Origin: Anagrus nilaparvatae
Lineage: Eukaryota; Arthropoda; Insecta; Hymenoptera; Mymaridae
Length of the DNA: 64,000 bases
Reading direction: 5' to 3'
Assembly (NCBI GenBank): GCA_022575985.1
Contig: JAKSXM010000263.1
Span: 5,374,001-5,438,000 of the forward strand
Part shown: in pieces, positions 11,488 to 23,400 of the stretch
Layout of the letters: every line of letters begins with the position of its first letter
Numbering within the stretch: position 1 is the stretch's first letter
The notes under the pieces: model-generated
Database searches by the model: none
Told to the model about the DNA's origin: nothing
Seen by the model: the letters and a program-made list of their open reading frames with translations, nothing else
Position numbers and translations under genes: made by a program

Positions 11488-12463
11488 CACGCCTAACTTG
11501 AAAGATCGGATTATGCAAACTTCGGGCACTTGGGATTTTATAGCGGAAAATGAATGTTCAACCTATAAGGAGATAATACTTTCTTGGATTTAAATGTTTC
11601 ACCTAGCTTCTTGAGAGTTATTTGATAAGACGTGTCTCTCGGGGCAGCTGAAAATGAGCAAAAATTTTTCCTGCTCGGATCGGGCTGAAATTTTCAGGAA
11701 AGGTTGCTTTTTTGGTCCTTAAAAACATGGTGAAACCCGTTTTTCAAAAGCAGTCATCCTCTTCGAGATATTTATCAATATGTCTCCCATTTAAAATACA
11801 TGGGAAAAGCCATTTAGTAGCGGTTTTTCTTATTTTGATCCACAATTTTAGTTTGACCAAGCACCAAACCAACGAGAAAAGTTTTTTTTAACATTAATTT
11901 TAAATAAATTATATTCATATAAATAATTTAATATACGCAATTTTTAAAAAACGTTATTTTTTCAATTTTAAACGCGATTTTTTAAGACATAGAGGCGTCT
12001 GGCCACGTTGGCCAAACACCAATCCTCTATATATAATGAAGTAGACATGTGAATGAATGTTAAAAAAAACTTTTCTTGTTGGTTTGGTGCTTAGTCAAAC
12101 TAAAATTGTGAAGCAAAATCAGAAAAACCGCTACAAAATGGGTTTTCCCATGTATTTTAAATGGGAGACATATTGATAAATATCTCGAAGAGGATGACTG
12201 ATTTTGAAAAACGGGTTTCACCATGTTTTTGGGGGCCAAAAAAGCAACCTTTCCTGAAAATTTCAGCCCAATCCGAGCAGGAACAATTTTTGCTCATTTT
12301 CAGCTGCCCCGAGAGACACGTCTTATCAAATAACTCTCAAGAAGCTAGGTGAAACATTTAAATCCAAGAAAGTATTATCTCCTTATAGGTTGAACATTCA
12401 TTTTCCGCTATAAAATCCCAAGTGCCCGACGTTTGCATAATCCGATCTTTCAAGCTAGGCGTG
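11488..12463. repeat. Fold-back element with 409 bp arms
   Basis: Bases 11488-11896 recur in reverse complement at 12055-12463, starting and ending with CACGCCTA/TAGGCGTG. Both arms are 409 bp and nearly colinear, with scattered substitutions (for example GTGC in place of the left-arm match near the tips). The 158 bp centre is AT-rich and non-coding. The apparent frame at 12161-12352 lies inside the right arm and is not a gene. This is a non-autonomous long-TIR element. The flanks do not show a clear target duplication. Confidence 0.9.
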
Positions 12464-13457
12464 CAAAAATAAGAACATGAGTTGGTCAGAAAAAATTTGA
12501 GTAAACTCTTTTTGACACTTTTAATCACATTTTGACAGTTATTTTATTTTTAGCATTAAGGCGACTCCGTCATGCTAACGGAGAGGCCATAAGAATGAGG
12601 GGATCTCCTATATCGTCTGTGTAAAATTGTAAGAGTTACCAATTCTTAATAAGCACATTTAAAAAAACTTAAATATTATTAATTTTTTATAATTTTTATA
12701 TTTTAAGCTTCTAAAATTAATAATAACTTAACTATTACTGCGCCATTTATGGCGCCGTTTCTAAGTTAAGTTAGAAACACACTAATATACGCGAAAATAC
12801 TCCTTCTCTCTCATTAATAATCGCAATTCTCTCGAATATATATCGAGAAAGTCGGAGTTCTCTCCAATATATATCGAAAGAATAAGTCAAAGTGCGAGTG
12901 TATATAATATAAATATCTAAAACTAATACATATATAACTATAATACACAAACGGAGTATTGCATAGCGTCTGCTGCAAGTCTGCTCTCGTCAATGCAAGA
13001 TGTTTTAATACTAATAAAATAAAATGTGATATTTTATTATTTTATTATTTTAGTTTAATAAATATATATATATAAAAGAAAATTGATGATTTTTATCACA
13101 GCTTACAAGTGAATAATTATTAAACCTAAAAAACTTAAATGGAAATTTAGTGTGATAATTAAACATAACACCAGTTGCTATGAAGAGGGTCTAACTTATG
13201 TAAACATAGAAGTTAATTGAGATTCATCGATATGGTTTATTACCAAGTTCTGGATGTTTATGCGAGTAAGAATCATGAGCTATGACATCATCCTGTTTGC
13301 ATAATTGAAAATTATTTAATAAATAAAATCCAAACTAGAATGTATCATCAAATTTGGACCTAAAAAAATATAAAGTCCATGTGATTAGTATTTTACAAGT
13401 ATAGTTTCATTGATGCGTTCTCAAAAAGCGTTGGAAAGCAATTACTGGATTTTATAT
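12464..13457. other. Gene-free interval with an older repeat (~13180-13347)
   Basis: AT-rich, no gene. The segment ~13180-13347 (core GATATGGTTTATTACCAAGT) recurs in direct orientation at ~29190-29358, on the other side of the Ty3/gypsy element. The LTR element therefore lies among copies of an older family. Short local palindromes containing CGAATATATATCG stand near 12830-12890. Small TA-rich microsatellite runs occur near 13060. Confidence 0.5.
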
Positions 13458-15567
13458 TGTAGCATGGTAAATTTCCATGCTCCATAAAAAATATGTATTT
13501 ATTTTATAAGAAAGAGAGCTTGGGCGCAGGTTGAGAAATATGTGAGTGTGTGTAAGCGCGGACCTATAAAGCGATACTTATCAGAGAGAGTAGTCCAATA
13601 TCTTTCCGTCTTTCTTTCTCTTCCTTGTTTCTTTTCCTTTAGATTTGTCATGCGCGTGGTCTGCAGAAGCTATTATGGCCGATCGCATAGCATACGCATC
13701 GTGCTCTAAGTTTTTTTTGTAATCTCGATTTTTATAATTAATCGTTTTTATTTTAATTTATTTTCAAAAGTGAATTAAAGAGTTTAGTAGTTAATATATA
13801 TAATTCATTATAAATTTTGGCGTGACATTATCTATAAATATTGAAATTCTGGCGATAAGATTTTGGATCGAACAAGTGGTGTGTTTCCATAAATAAAACG
13901 CACGTTTTTGAGTATAAAGAAAGCCGGCTGCAACAAGAAGTCAACTCCAGTGTCTGGCGTCAACAGTTTATTAATTAATACTAATCTCTTGGCTTTTATT
14001 TGTTTTTTTTTTGGAAATTGGATTACATTATATTACTTGGACTTATTTGGATTTATTTCAATTTATTTCGTCTACAAGGATTAAGGTACCTTTTTGATTA
14101 ATAGATATTCAAGATATATTCTTTGGACTTTAATATTGTTTGGCGCAAAGAAGAAATTAGTCTTTCCTTTTTTTCCCTTTATAAAAATCCTTCTATACGT
14201 ATTTTGCTAGCTGCATTTATTATAAATTAGTTGTAATTATTTTATATCGCTATCGTTCTATCTCTCTCTCTTATTGAATTTAAATTATAATTCTTGTGAA
14301 TCACTTGGCCAGTGTTTCGCTATTTATTATTATCATTATTTTATATACATTAAGTATTTAAGGCGCGATTCTGATTTTTTAAGTAAAAAAAACGCACTTT
14401 TGAATTTGTAATAATTTTTTTATTTTAATATTTATTTAAAAAATTTTTTTTTCTAATGAATATATAAGTCTTAATATACATATTTTTTGTATTAATTTTT
14501 TTTTTTTGTCCTATCTTGTATATATGAACCAAAAATTTGAAGGCTGTTTTTTTGCGGTAACCAGGAAATCTCCACTCCAGGTACCCTGAAAAAAAAAAAT
14601 TCGACGAGGTTATTTTTAGAACCGTTATATCTAGTGCGGAAACCAAAAAAAATTTTGAAATTTTAAAAAATTAAAAATTTGGGCCGTAAAAGAAAAAAAT
14701 AATCAATTTTCGCGCACGAAATTGGACCTTGGACGTTAAAAAAAAAGTACAAAAAAGGCAATTTTATATATTTTTGTTGGTTTCCGCACTAGATATAACG
14801 GTTCTAAAAATAACCTCATCGAATTTTTTTTTTCCAGGGTACCTGGAGTGGAGATTTCCTGGTTACCGCAAAAGAACAGCCTTCAAATTTCCGGTCCATA
14901 TATACAAGATGGGACAACAAAAAAAAAAAATTAATACAAAAAATATGTATATTAAGACTTATATATTTATTAGAAAAAAAAATTTTTTAAATAAATATTC
15001 AAATAAAAAAATTATTACAAATTCAAAAGTGTGTTTTTTTTACTTAAAAAATCAGAATCGCGCCTTAAATTCACGTCGTGTAATAATTGTACCGACAATA
15101 TCTTTTAAGTCGCGTAAGCGCCGCGTGTATTCGCGAATATTACTTTTGTTAATTTAGCTTTAAGATTTTGTATACATATTAGTCCTCACATAAATTCAAT
15201 ATTTTTATCAATAAATTTTATGCTGGTGAGCGACACTTAAATAATTATTGTATTTTCATTTCATAATTAATAACTTACCTTACCTTTGATTATTGTAAAT
15301 TATATACGGGTAAGTTTCATAATTTAATACTCTTATTTCGATATTTTATTTAATCTCTAGTTTTCGCTCAAAGATCAGAACCTCCTGATCCCCGTTTAGT
15401 ATAAGTGAATATATTCGTGCTATATTCTCTTATACGGACCCCCTCTGGAACTTGTCGAGAAAAAGGAGTCTAGATTATTTTAGTGAATTAATTGACCTTT
15501 TTCTTGACAAGTCTCAAACTCTAAATTTTATTTATATAAGCTGGAAGAGGAAAATTTCCACATTATA
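13458..15567 (+). repeat. 5' LTR of the Ty3/gypsy element (interrupted by a MITE)
   Basis: It aligns with 24930-28963 once each LTR's private insertion is removed; the remaining lengths are about 1,403 and 1,411 bp. A TATAAAG box at 13565-13571 lies in a G+C-richer promoter-like part and is the best candidate for the start of the element's transcript. The LTR tip is itself a near-palindrome (CATGGTAAATTTCCATG at 13464-13480), which matters for the insertion seen in the other LTR. Confidence 0.9.
14358..15068. mobile_element. Palindromic MITE with TTAA target duplication, inside the 5' LTR
   Basis: The element proper is 14362-15064 (703 bp) and begins GGCGCGATTCTGATT and ends with its reverse complement. 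It is flanked by TTAA at 14358-14361 and 15065-15068. The 3' LTR holds the empty site with a single TTAA at the same point (~28460-28470), which proves insertion after the LTRs were formed. Each arm is ~300 bp; the same open frame reads antisense at 14425-14646 and sense from 14729, but this is arm symmetry and not a gene. TTAA duplication is the rule for piggyBac; the tip does not start with the classical piggyBac CCC, so the superfamily is inferred from the target only. Confidence 0.92.
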
Positions 15568-15605
15568 AATTAGCGCCCTAACGTGAATTAAGGCACGGGA
15601 AAAAT
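15568..15605 (+). promoter_or_regulatory. Putative primer-binding site region
   Basis: Right behind the 5' LTR lies TTAGCGCCCTAACGTG. It resembles the primer-binding sites of insect Ty3/gypsy elements that pair with tRNA-Lys, which usually read TGGCGCCCAACGTGGGG, but it carries several differences. Position is right; the match is imperfect, so the tRNA assignment is tentative. Confidence 0.3.
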
Positions 15606-17010
15606 CTTATAATTTTCTTTTTGCGATTTTTTCTTGAACTTAATTTTTTTTTATTGTAATTTTCAACGTTTTTTTTTTTTGGAAATTTTTAGTTTTTTCT
15701 CAAGAGAGAGAGAGAGAGTGGGCGTGCATGTGTGAGCTTTGATTTTTTTTAAACATTTTTATAATTAAAACTTGTAAATAACATTGCTAACTTTGGTGTG
15801 CTAATTTAGGTTAATTTTTATATTACTATTATTATTATTTTTTTAATTTTATATTTACTATTGTTATTATTATTATATTATTTTTTTTTGCTTATGACTA
15901 ACTATTTTTGCTTAATTGTATTTTTTTTTTTTTTAAATTATTTGCTTATACTATTGTAAGCTTGGTATTGACTTGATTTTTTTTTGCGCAACTTACCATT
16001 TTTGATTTTTTTAAAATTTTTATTCAATTATTTTAAGCTTAAACGCTATTAAATTTTGCTGATCATTTTTTTTTTTTGGTTATTTGAATTTAAACTTTTT
16101 TTTGCGCTTGCTTGGCTTGGTCAATAATTATTATTATTTTATTATTACAATTGGAAATTGTTTGGCTTACAGTGAATAACCCTTATTAACCCTGTAACTA
16201 ATATTTACCATTTTTTTTTTTTTTTTTATTAATTTTTGTTAAAAATTATTATTATCAATATTATTATTATTTTTTATTTTCCTTAATTATTATTATTGCT
16301 AATATTTTTCCATTATTATTATTAAGTATACATATTGATTTTTTTTTAATTATTGCTTTACATTTAATTTTTTACAATTTTTGCTTTATTGATTTACTGG
16401 GTGACGCTACCTGGGCCCTTGAGTTTTACCTGTTTTTTTTTCTTTTGAATGCTTTATTTTTTTTTAGTTTTACTGATAATTGGCGTAAATATTGCTTGAA
16501 AATTTATTTTTTTTTAATCACCTGCACTTTTGCATTACATGGTAAGATTTTTTTCTGCTACGTTTTTTTTTATTATTTAGCGTTGCACTTGCTAGTTTTT
16601 TTTTGTTTTATTTATACTTGCAAATTTATTACAAATTGCTTTATTTCTACTGCTTGCGTTTTTTTTCACATCAATACACTTTTTTGCGTACTGGTTATTT
16701 AATTAACCTTGCGATTTGTATTATATCATTTTTTTTATTTTTTGGCTTGCGATTTACTTATTCTACTTTTTGCTTGATATTTACTTTTTTTTATTGGATT
16801 TTCGCACTCTACATTAGTACCTATTGCACCTTTATTTTTTTTTTGCGTTGCAATTTAGATATTTTGATTAGAATTAGGACACGCTTGTCAATTTTTTCTT
16901 TTTTTTGCGTAGCGAATTATCATACCTTGCATTAATTTTTTTTTTTGCTGTACTTGAATTGCTTTTGCACAAAATAACTTGATTTTTTTTAATTTTTTGC
17001 TCTTCATTAG
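15606..17010 (+). repeat. Long poly-T-rich leader of the retrotransposon
   Basis: About 1.4 kb of the plus strand is dominated by T, with runs of 7-16 T every few dozen bases separated by ATTATT and TTGC-type words. It has little A in comparison, so the strand asymmetry is far beyond ordinary AT-richness. The apparent small hydrophobic proteins here (16445-16702, 16603-16935) are Phe-rich products of the T runs and not believable genes. It sits where a leader before gag would be. Confidence 0.6.
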
Positions 17011-18513
17011 AAACCGAAATCCTAGGCATTCTCGTATTTGAAGTCGTTTGAGAGGCCGTCGTCATATAAGTACTTGTGACCACCACGTGACCTTCAGGAG
17101 TAGTCGAAACTGCAGTAGCCACTGTAACTTCTGCATCGCCGATCCTAGCTGTAGACACAGTAGGCCTAGCTCGCCAATTTTCGTAAGTCGTAACTGGGGC
17201 AGTGGTCAATGGTACACTATTAACGGGCAAGGCGCTAGCATTCTCACCATTTGTTGGCCTAATGTTGCTACTTAGTTCGTCTCTCACGGGATCATAAGAG
17301 ATTTCTGCATTAAGAGCATTAAGCGTATGTGGCAAATAATCCGCTGAACGTTGGTCCAACTGGGGATCCCAGTTGACCCTATACTCAGGACGAAACTACA
17401 TGGCCATATAACGGACTAACCGGTCGCGAAGTATTTCGTCAGACCCTCCAGTGTTCAGGCCTAGCAAGTCGAGTTCGCTGATTAAACGCTGTGAGTCATA
17501 TGCGCGAAACCTATTAACTAATTCTTGGATATGCGGGTCTCGATACATAGCTCTAGCTCCTGCTGACGATGACATTTTGATTCTTGAGTAATAAGTAAAA
17601 CATTTTATTTTATGTGTCCGTTCACTATATAATTTAAAATAAATTAAAGACAATAAAAATTTTTTTTTTTTTTAATAAAAGAAAATTTATTTTTTCCGTC
17701 TAATAGTGACAAGTCAATTATAAACTGACGCGTTTCGAGATATGTAATCTCATTTTCAAAGATTTAAGAAAATTTAAGAAAATAAGACGAAACGCGTCAG
17801 TTTATAATTGACTTGTCACTATTAGACGGAAAAAATAAATTTTCTTTTATTAAAAAAAAAAAATTTTTATTGTCTTTAATTTATTTTAAATTATATAGTG
17901 AACGGACACATAAAATAAAATGTTTTACTTATTACTCAAGAATCAAAATGTCATCGTCAGCAGGAGCTAGAGCTATGTATCGAGACCCGCATATCCAAGA
18001 ATTAGTTAATAGGTTTCGCGCATATGACTCACAGCGTTTAATCAGCGAACTCGACTTGCTAGGCCTGAACACTGGAGGGTCTGACGAAATACTTCGCGAC
18101 CGGTTAGTCCGTTATATGGCCATGTAGTTTCGTCCTGAGTATAGGGTCAACTGGGATCCCCAGTTGGACCAACGTTCAGCGGATTATTTGCCACATACGC
18201 TTAATGCTCTTAATGCAGAAATCTCTTATGATCCCGTGAGAGACGAACTAAGTAGCAACATTAGGCCAACAAATGGTGAGAATGCTAGCGCCTTGCCCGT
18301 TAATAGTGTACCATTGACCACTGCCCCAGTTACGACTTACGAAAATTGGCGAGCTAGGCCTACTGTGTCTACAGCTAGGATCGGCGATGCAGAAGTTACA
18401 GTGGCTACTGCAGTTTCGACTACTCCTGAAGGTCACGTGGTGGTCACAAGTACTTATATGACGACGGCCTCTCAAACGACTTCAAATACGAGAATGCCTA
18501 GGATTTCGGTTTC
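17011..18513. repeat. Near-perfect inverted duplication of the gag 5' region
   Basis: Bases 17011-17737 are the reverse complement of 17788-18513, with a 50 bp spacer (17738-17787). Conceptual translations of the matching parts agree residue for residue, so the arms look close to identical. The sense copy (right arm) is colinear with the rest of gag; the left arm is an antisense copy of the untranslated leader, the SAP-like segment and ~120 following codons, joined abruptly to the T-rich leader at ~17010. Transcription of the element would give a ~725 bp hairpin. Either a self-primed reverse-transcription event or an assembly/library artefact could explain it. Confidence 0.92.
17396..17653 (-). 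pseudogene. Antisense duplicate of the SAP-like Gag start
   Basis: This is the mirror of 17868-18127 within the inverted duplication. It encodes the same SAP-like Gag N-terminus ending in VRYMAM before a TAG. On this strand no capsid or nucleocapsid follows; the duplicate breaks off at 17011 inside the Gag linker. It is a by-product of the duplication, not an independent gene, but it makes the locus able to give double-stranded RNA. Confidence 0.8.
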
Positions 18514-19846
18514 ACAAGGATTAAATCCTTTAGCGCCGCCATACACATTAAATAATACGTTTAACGTTCCTAGTGCTACCGTTAGCCGTCCTGAGATGCC
18601 GCAGCATTTTCACAATACTTCAGCACCTGTTTCGTCTGCTGACCCCGCATCGCGTGGGAACCTCAGTTTCTGGGATAATCAAGCCTACCAGTGAAATTTG
18701 GAGCCAAATAACCAACAAGCTTGGTTGTCGCAAAATTTACAAGGTTTACCAAGAGTGGCAAATTCAACTCAAATTGACGACAACGCTTCGGTTATTTCTA
18801 GTCAATTGGAGGAAGCAGAGAACCTAGAAAGGCGTATTGAACTACTTAAGTTAGAAACTCAAAGATTGGAAGAACAAAGTAGGCGTGCAAGAGAAGAAAT
18901 CCTTCAAAATCAAAGAATTGCAGAGCGTATGGAAATTATGCGAAAAAATTATGCCGCTAGCGTGCTGCCTAAGCCAGGGACGCCAGCTGTCCCTGCGTAT
19001 CCCCAACATTTGCCTGTGACTTCAGCGTGTACTTTCCCAGTACCCGCGTTCCAGGGGGGGAGGAACCCAAACTTACCGTTTTTGGGTAGTAATCCCCATC
19101 AGCAGGCACCGCATGGCGTACAATTCGATAACCAGCCTCAGTACATTCAGCCACAAGTTCAACAAACTCAAAATAATGATTATGTACAAGAAGAGCGTTC
19201 TAACTCTAGAGGGAGCGTAGCTTCTTTCGACGGTTCCGAAACCCGGAATTATAGCGATGCTGTGCTGAGAGCCAGCAAAACCTTGCGTCAATTAAATATG
19301 AAATTTTCAGGAAGCGACAAAGAATTTGCGGAACAATTTATAACGGACTTAGAGGAGTTTTTAAATGACACTAGGTACTCTCTAGCGGAAACTCTTGGCG
19401 CACTGAAAACAATTTTTACAGGCGAAGCTTTATTCTGGTATAAAGGTGAAAGAAGGCATACGAAATTTAAGACTTGGGAAGAGTTCAAGGAGGCGTTCGT
19501 TATACGTTTTATTGGACAAAGAGACGACGAGGACTTCTTGGATGAAATGATAGAAAGGACGCAAAGGACGGAAGAGAAATTGGTCAGGATGGCAAAAAGA
19601 AATCTCCACCCTGAATACCAAACCTACATGTACCATGAGCGCGTAACAACTTTCCGAAAACTTATCAAATTGGGTCAGGAATTTGAACGAAACCGCGAAT
19701 ATGTTGCAAAATATACTCCTCCGAAAGCTAAAAATAAAGTTAGACTACCTGGTGCAGCATTCGTAGCGAAAGGTGAGAAACAAAGCGTCAAAAGCACCGA
19801 ATTAGCAGCTATTGATAGCAAACCCGTAGCGCCACCGAAGATGTAG
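17948..19846 (+). pseudogene. gag: Ty3/gypsy Gag: SAP-like N-terminus, coiled coil and capsid
   Basis: The likely start is the ATG at 17948 (MSSSAGARAMY), after an A-rich context. The same frame continues to 19846, but with in-frame stops at 18125 (TAG) and 18692 (TGA). Codons ~20-58 form a SAP-like helix-turn-helix (LISELDLLGLNTGGSDEIL), a fold that usually binds nucleic acid. A linker rich in Ser/Thr/Pro follows. Charged heptads at ~18815-18955 suggest a coiled coil. The retrotransposon capsid signature is at ~19300-19560, with GEALFWYKGE and TWEEFKEAFVIRF. Gag would assemble particles around the element RNA. The frame ends at 19844 (TAG) where homology passes to another frame. Confidence 0.85.
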
Positions 19847-20472
19847 TGCAAGAAACTGCAGCAGCAGTGAAGACAGAGAAGACAGCGAGCAACAAGAAGA
19901 GAGGTAAAAGAGGTGGAAAAGGCAAGTCTGAGAAAGCGGAAAACAGCGCGGAAAAAGTCGACGCGATTGGTAATCTGCCAGTACAGCAGCCCAAAGACTC
20001 TAACAAGCAAGTCAATGGACCTAGACAAAAAGGTCCAGAAACAGTGCAACAAAACTCTCCCTTTGCGCAACCGCAGTATTTTCCGCCATATAGCGTACCT
20101 TATCCACAGCAACCGATGATGCCGCCACACTTTCCGTACATGGCGCCAAATCAATTTTATCAGCAACAATTGCCAATGCAACCAGCTGTGCAACAACAAA
20201 ATGGCGGCCAACAATGGCAACAAAACAATAATAATAGCAACAGCAATAATAATCGTAAACAAACGAGACCTACTCCAGCACAGAACTCGACTACGTGCAC
20301 GCTGTGCCGTCAAGTAGGTCATCGAGTCAAAGACTGCCCTTCTAGAAATGGGCAAATAATTTGTTTCCGCTGCGGTACCCCGGGGAAATACTCTCCAAAT
20401 TGCAACTCACCGTATTGCGTCGCACAGCGCGGAACGTCGGGAAACGGGGCAGCGGGGATGCAACAATCTTAA
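19846..20472 (+). pseudogene. gag: Ty3/gypsy Gag nucleocapsid with CCHC knuckles
   Basis: This frame lies -1 relative to the capsid frame and starts at the capsid stop, so a single-base lesion (or a frameshift) separates the two parts of one Gag. It is Lys-rich, then Gln/Asn/Pro-rich, and ends with two knuckles: CTLCRQVGHRVKDC (~20302-20343, complete CCHC) and CFRCGTPGKYSPNC (~20361-20402), in which the His is replaced by Tyr or Lys. Nucleocapsid binds and packages the genomic RNA. No canonical slippery heptamer was found by eye at the 19844 junction, so I favour an indel over programmed shifting. Confidence 0.82.
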
Positions 20473-23400
20473 CTGCATCCCCTCCCCCAACCACGACGAA
20501 AAATTTAAAAAGTGCTGTCATGACTGTAGAAATCGGTACAGAAACCGATATGGCGTTTGTAGAAGACTTTATGATTGATTCTCAACCTATAGCAGCCTTA
20601 GTAGACGATCCATATCCAGAAAGTCCATTTGAGGAGATAGCGGAAATCTACACACACAGTGAAGTGATGGGAGATAACCGTTATTACTTCGTGGTCGAAT
20701 TTAATGGGAAAGTGATCAGGGCCCTTTGTGACCCAGGTTCTATGAGCTCTTATGTTAAGTTTTGTGTCGTTAATAATTTAGATTCTAAAATTATGACCAA
20801 AACTAACATTCTAGCGAAGGGGGCGCTGGGCGGAGTCAGTAAAATCATGGGTCTGCTGCCGACTTCTATGTCGTTAGATGGCGTTAATATTAATGTAGAT
20901 TTTAAGATTAGTGAAAATATTGGTTATGATATGATCTTAGGTATGGATTGTGTTAATAAGTTTAAATTAGAAATTAATTATGGCAACGGCACTTGGAAGG
21001 TTGAGAATGGCCCCAGTAGGAAGTTTAAGAATAATCCGCAAAGAGCTATCTTTGCAGAGTGCGCGGGTATTGTTGAACTTATGGTGGGGGAGAATACCCA
21101 ACTCAAGGACCTGCTGAACGAGTTGCTGCCTCCGGGCGAGCCAATCTTAGGTTGCGCCAAGGGAATTTTCCATGAGATTAAATTAATTGAAGGAGCAGAG
21201 CCTGTCAAACAGCACTCACGTAGATGTTCACCGGCAATTATTGAGGAATTGCACCGGCAGATTAAAGAAATGTTGGAACTTGATATCGTTGAGCTATGCT
21301 CCAGTCCTTGGGCGAGCCAACCAGTAATGGTGAGGAGAACCAATGGAAAATGGAGAGTTTGTATTGACTATCGTCCGGTCAATGCCCTGACGGTCAAAGA
21401 CGCGTACCCAATACCAAGTTTAGAGGGTATGTTGGATCAGATGCGAAAAGCACGTTAGATCAGTGTTTTAGACCTTAAATTAGCGTACAACCAAGTTCCG
21501 TTACACCCTGATTCAAGAGATATCACAGCAGTAGCGATTCCAGGTCTTGGACTATTCAGGTTCAAGAGACTTACCTTCGGACTGACCAATGCTCCTGCCA
21601 CTTGGTGCCGTTTAATGAGGAAAATCCTGGGACCGGAATTTGAGCCGTACGCTGGGGCGTACTTTGACGATATTTACATTGCGACTGAAACCTTTGAAGA
21701 GCACCTTTACTGGTTGCGTAGAGTTATCACCGCTCTGAAAAATGTCGGCTTATCAATCAACCGAGAAAAATGCGATTTTTGCGCCTCTAGCGTTATTTAC
21801 TTAGGGTATAGGGTAGACGAAAAAGGCTTGAGTCCTGACAATGAAAGAATTCAACCAATAGTCGAATACCCAGCCCCAACAAATATTAAGCAATTACGCC
21901 GTTTTCTAGGAATGATAGGCTGGTACAGTCGATTTATTGATAATATTGCGGAACTTAAGCTTCCGCTATTTAAATTATTACACAAGGATGTCCGGTGGGA
22001 GTGGGGAGACGACCAGGAAAAAGCTTTTCAAAAGCTGAAGAATGCATTAATCAAGGCACCAGTACTGGCGAGACCCGACTTTGCCAAAATTTTCACGCTC
22101 CAAACGGATGCTTCTAATTTTGCGATCGGTGGTGTACTTACTCAAGATCACGAAGATGGCGAACACCCGGTAGCATATGTCAGCAGAGTCTTAACGACTA
22201 CCGAACGAAATTATTCAGTGACGGAGAAGGAAGCTCTTGCGTTATTATGGAGTTTGAGAAAATTGCGACATTACTTAGAAGGATATGAATTCAATGTAAT
22301 TACAGACCACAGCAGTCTCAAATGCTTGCGCGAACTCAAGGATTCACAGGATAGATTAGCTCGCTGGGTCATGGAGCTGCAGAGCTGGAAATTTAACATC
22401 GCGTATAGAAAAGGGGCCTTAAACCATGTCCCCGATGCTCTTTCGAGATATCAAGAGGACCAAGTAGCAAGCTTAACCGAAACCAGCGATGATTGGTATT
22501 TGCGCCGCCTTGCAAATGTACAAGAGAGCCCATGGAAGTATCCTGATTGGAAAGTTGAGTTTGGCATATTGTACCACAAGAGACATGACGACCTGTTAGA
22601 CCCGGTTACGAACGACGAATATTGTTGGCGTTTAGTAGTACCGAAAGATCAACAGATGAGAGTACTCCAAGAGTGTCATTGCGAGCCTTCTAGTAGACAT
22701 TTTGGCGTGGACAGAACATACGATAGGGTTGTTCGCGACTATTTTTGGCCCGGAGTTTATCAAAATGTACGCAAATTTGTGACCACGTGCATGGAATGCC
22801 AGTGTCACAAGGCGAGTCAGACCCTTGCACAAGAACTTATGGGCCGAAGGATAGTTGAAACACCTTGGGCTGTAGTTTCAGCAGACTGTATGGAGTTCCC
22901 TCCTAGTAAGCAGCGTTACACTCATGTAGTAGTCTTTCAAGATTTGTTTACGCGTTGGGTGGAAATCTATCCTTTAAGAAATGCGAATAGGAAGGCGATT
23001 GCTAGCGCCTTTGAGGACCTAATTTTGTTTAGATTTGCTTGCCCAAATTACCTCTTGACAGACAATGGAAAGGAATTTGACAATAGCGACATCAGAGGAA
23101 TGTGCGATAAATATGGCATAAAGTTTGTGACCACACCCCCGTATCATCCGCAAAGTAATCCAACTGAGAGATCCAATCGAACTATCAAGGGGATGATAAG
23201 AATTTTCGTGGGAATCGACCACAGGGACTGGGACAAACATTTGGCAGCATTTAGGAGTGCAATGAACACGGCAACCCAATCTACTACAAAATTTTCGCCA
23301 GCATTCTTAAATTTCGGTAGACACCCCCAACCCGTGAAAAGTTTGCGTCGTTCCATAGCAATGACGGATAAACCCTTGGTGATTAGGTCTGATCCAAAAG

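Noticed and set aside
14425..15157. Apparent protein pair on both strands in the 5' LTR
   Set aside because: Arm symmetry of the TTAA-flanked MITE; Lys/Phe/Ile-rich translation of AT-rich sequence.
16445..16935. Phe-rich hydrophobic frames resembling membrane proteins
   Set aside because: They are translations of long T runs in the retrotransposon leader. Composition explains them fully.
19830..19860. Programmed -1 frameshift between capsid and nucleocapsid of the Ty3/gypsy Gag
   Set aside because: No X-XXY-YYZ heptamer in the proper phase was seen by eye, and the element has other stop lesions. A simple indel is more likely.
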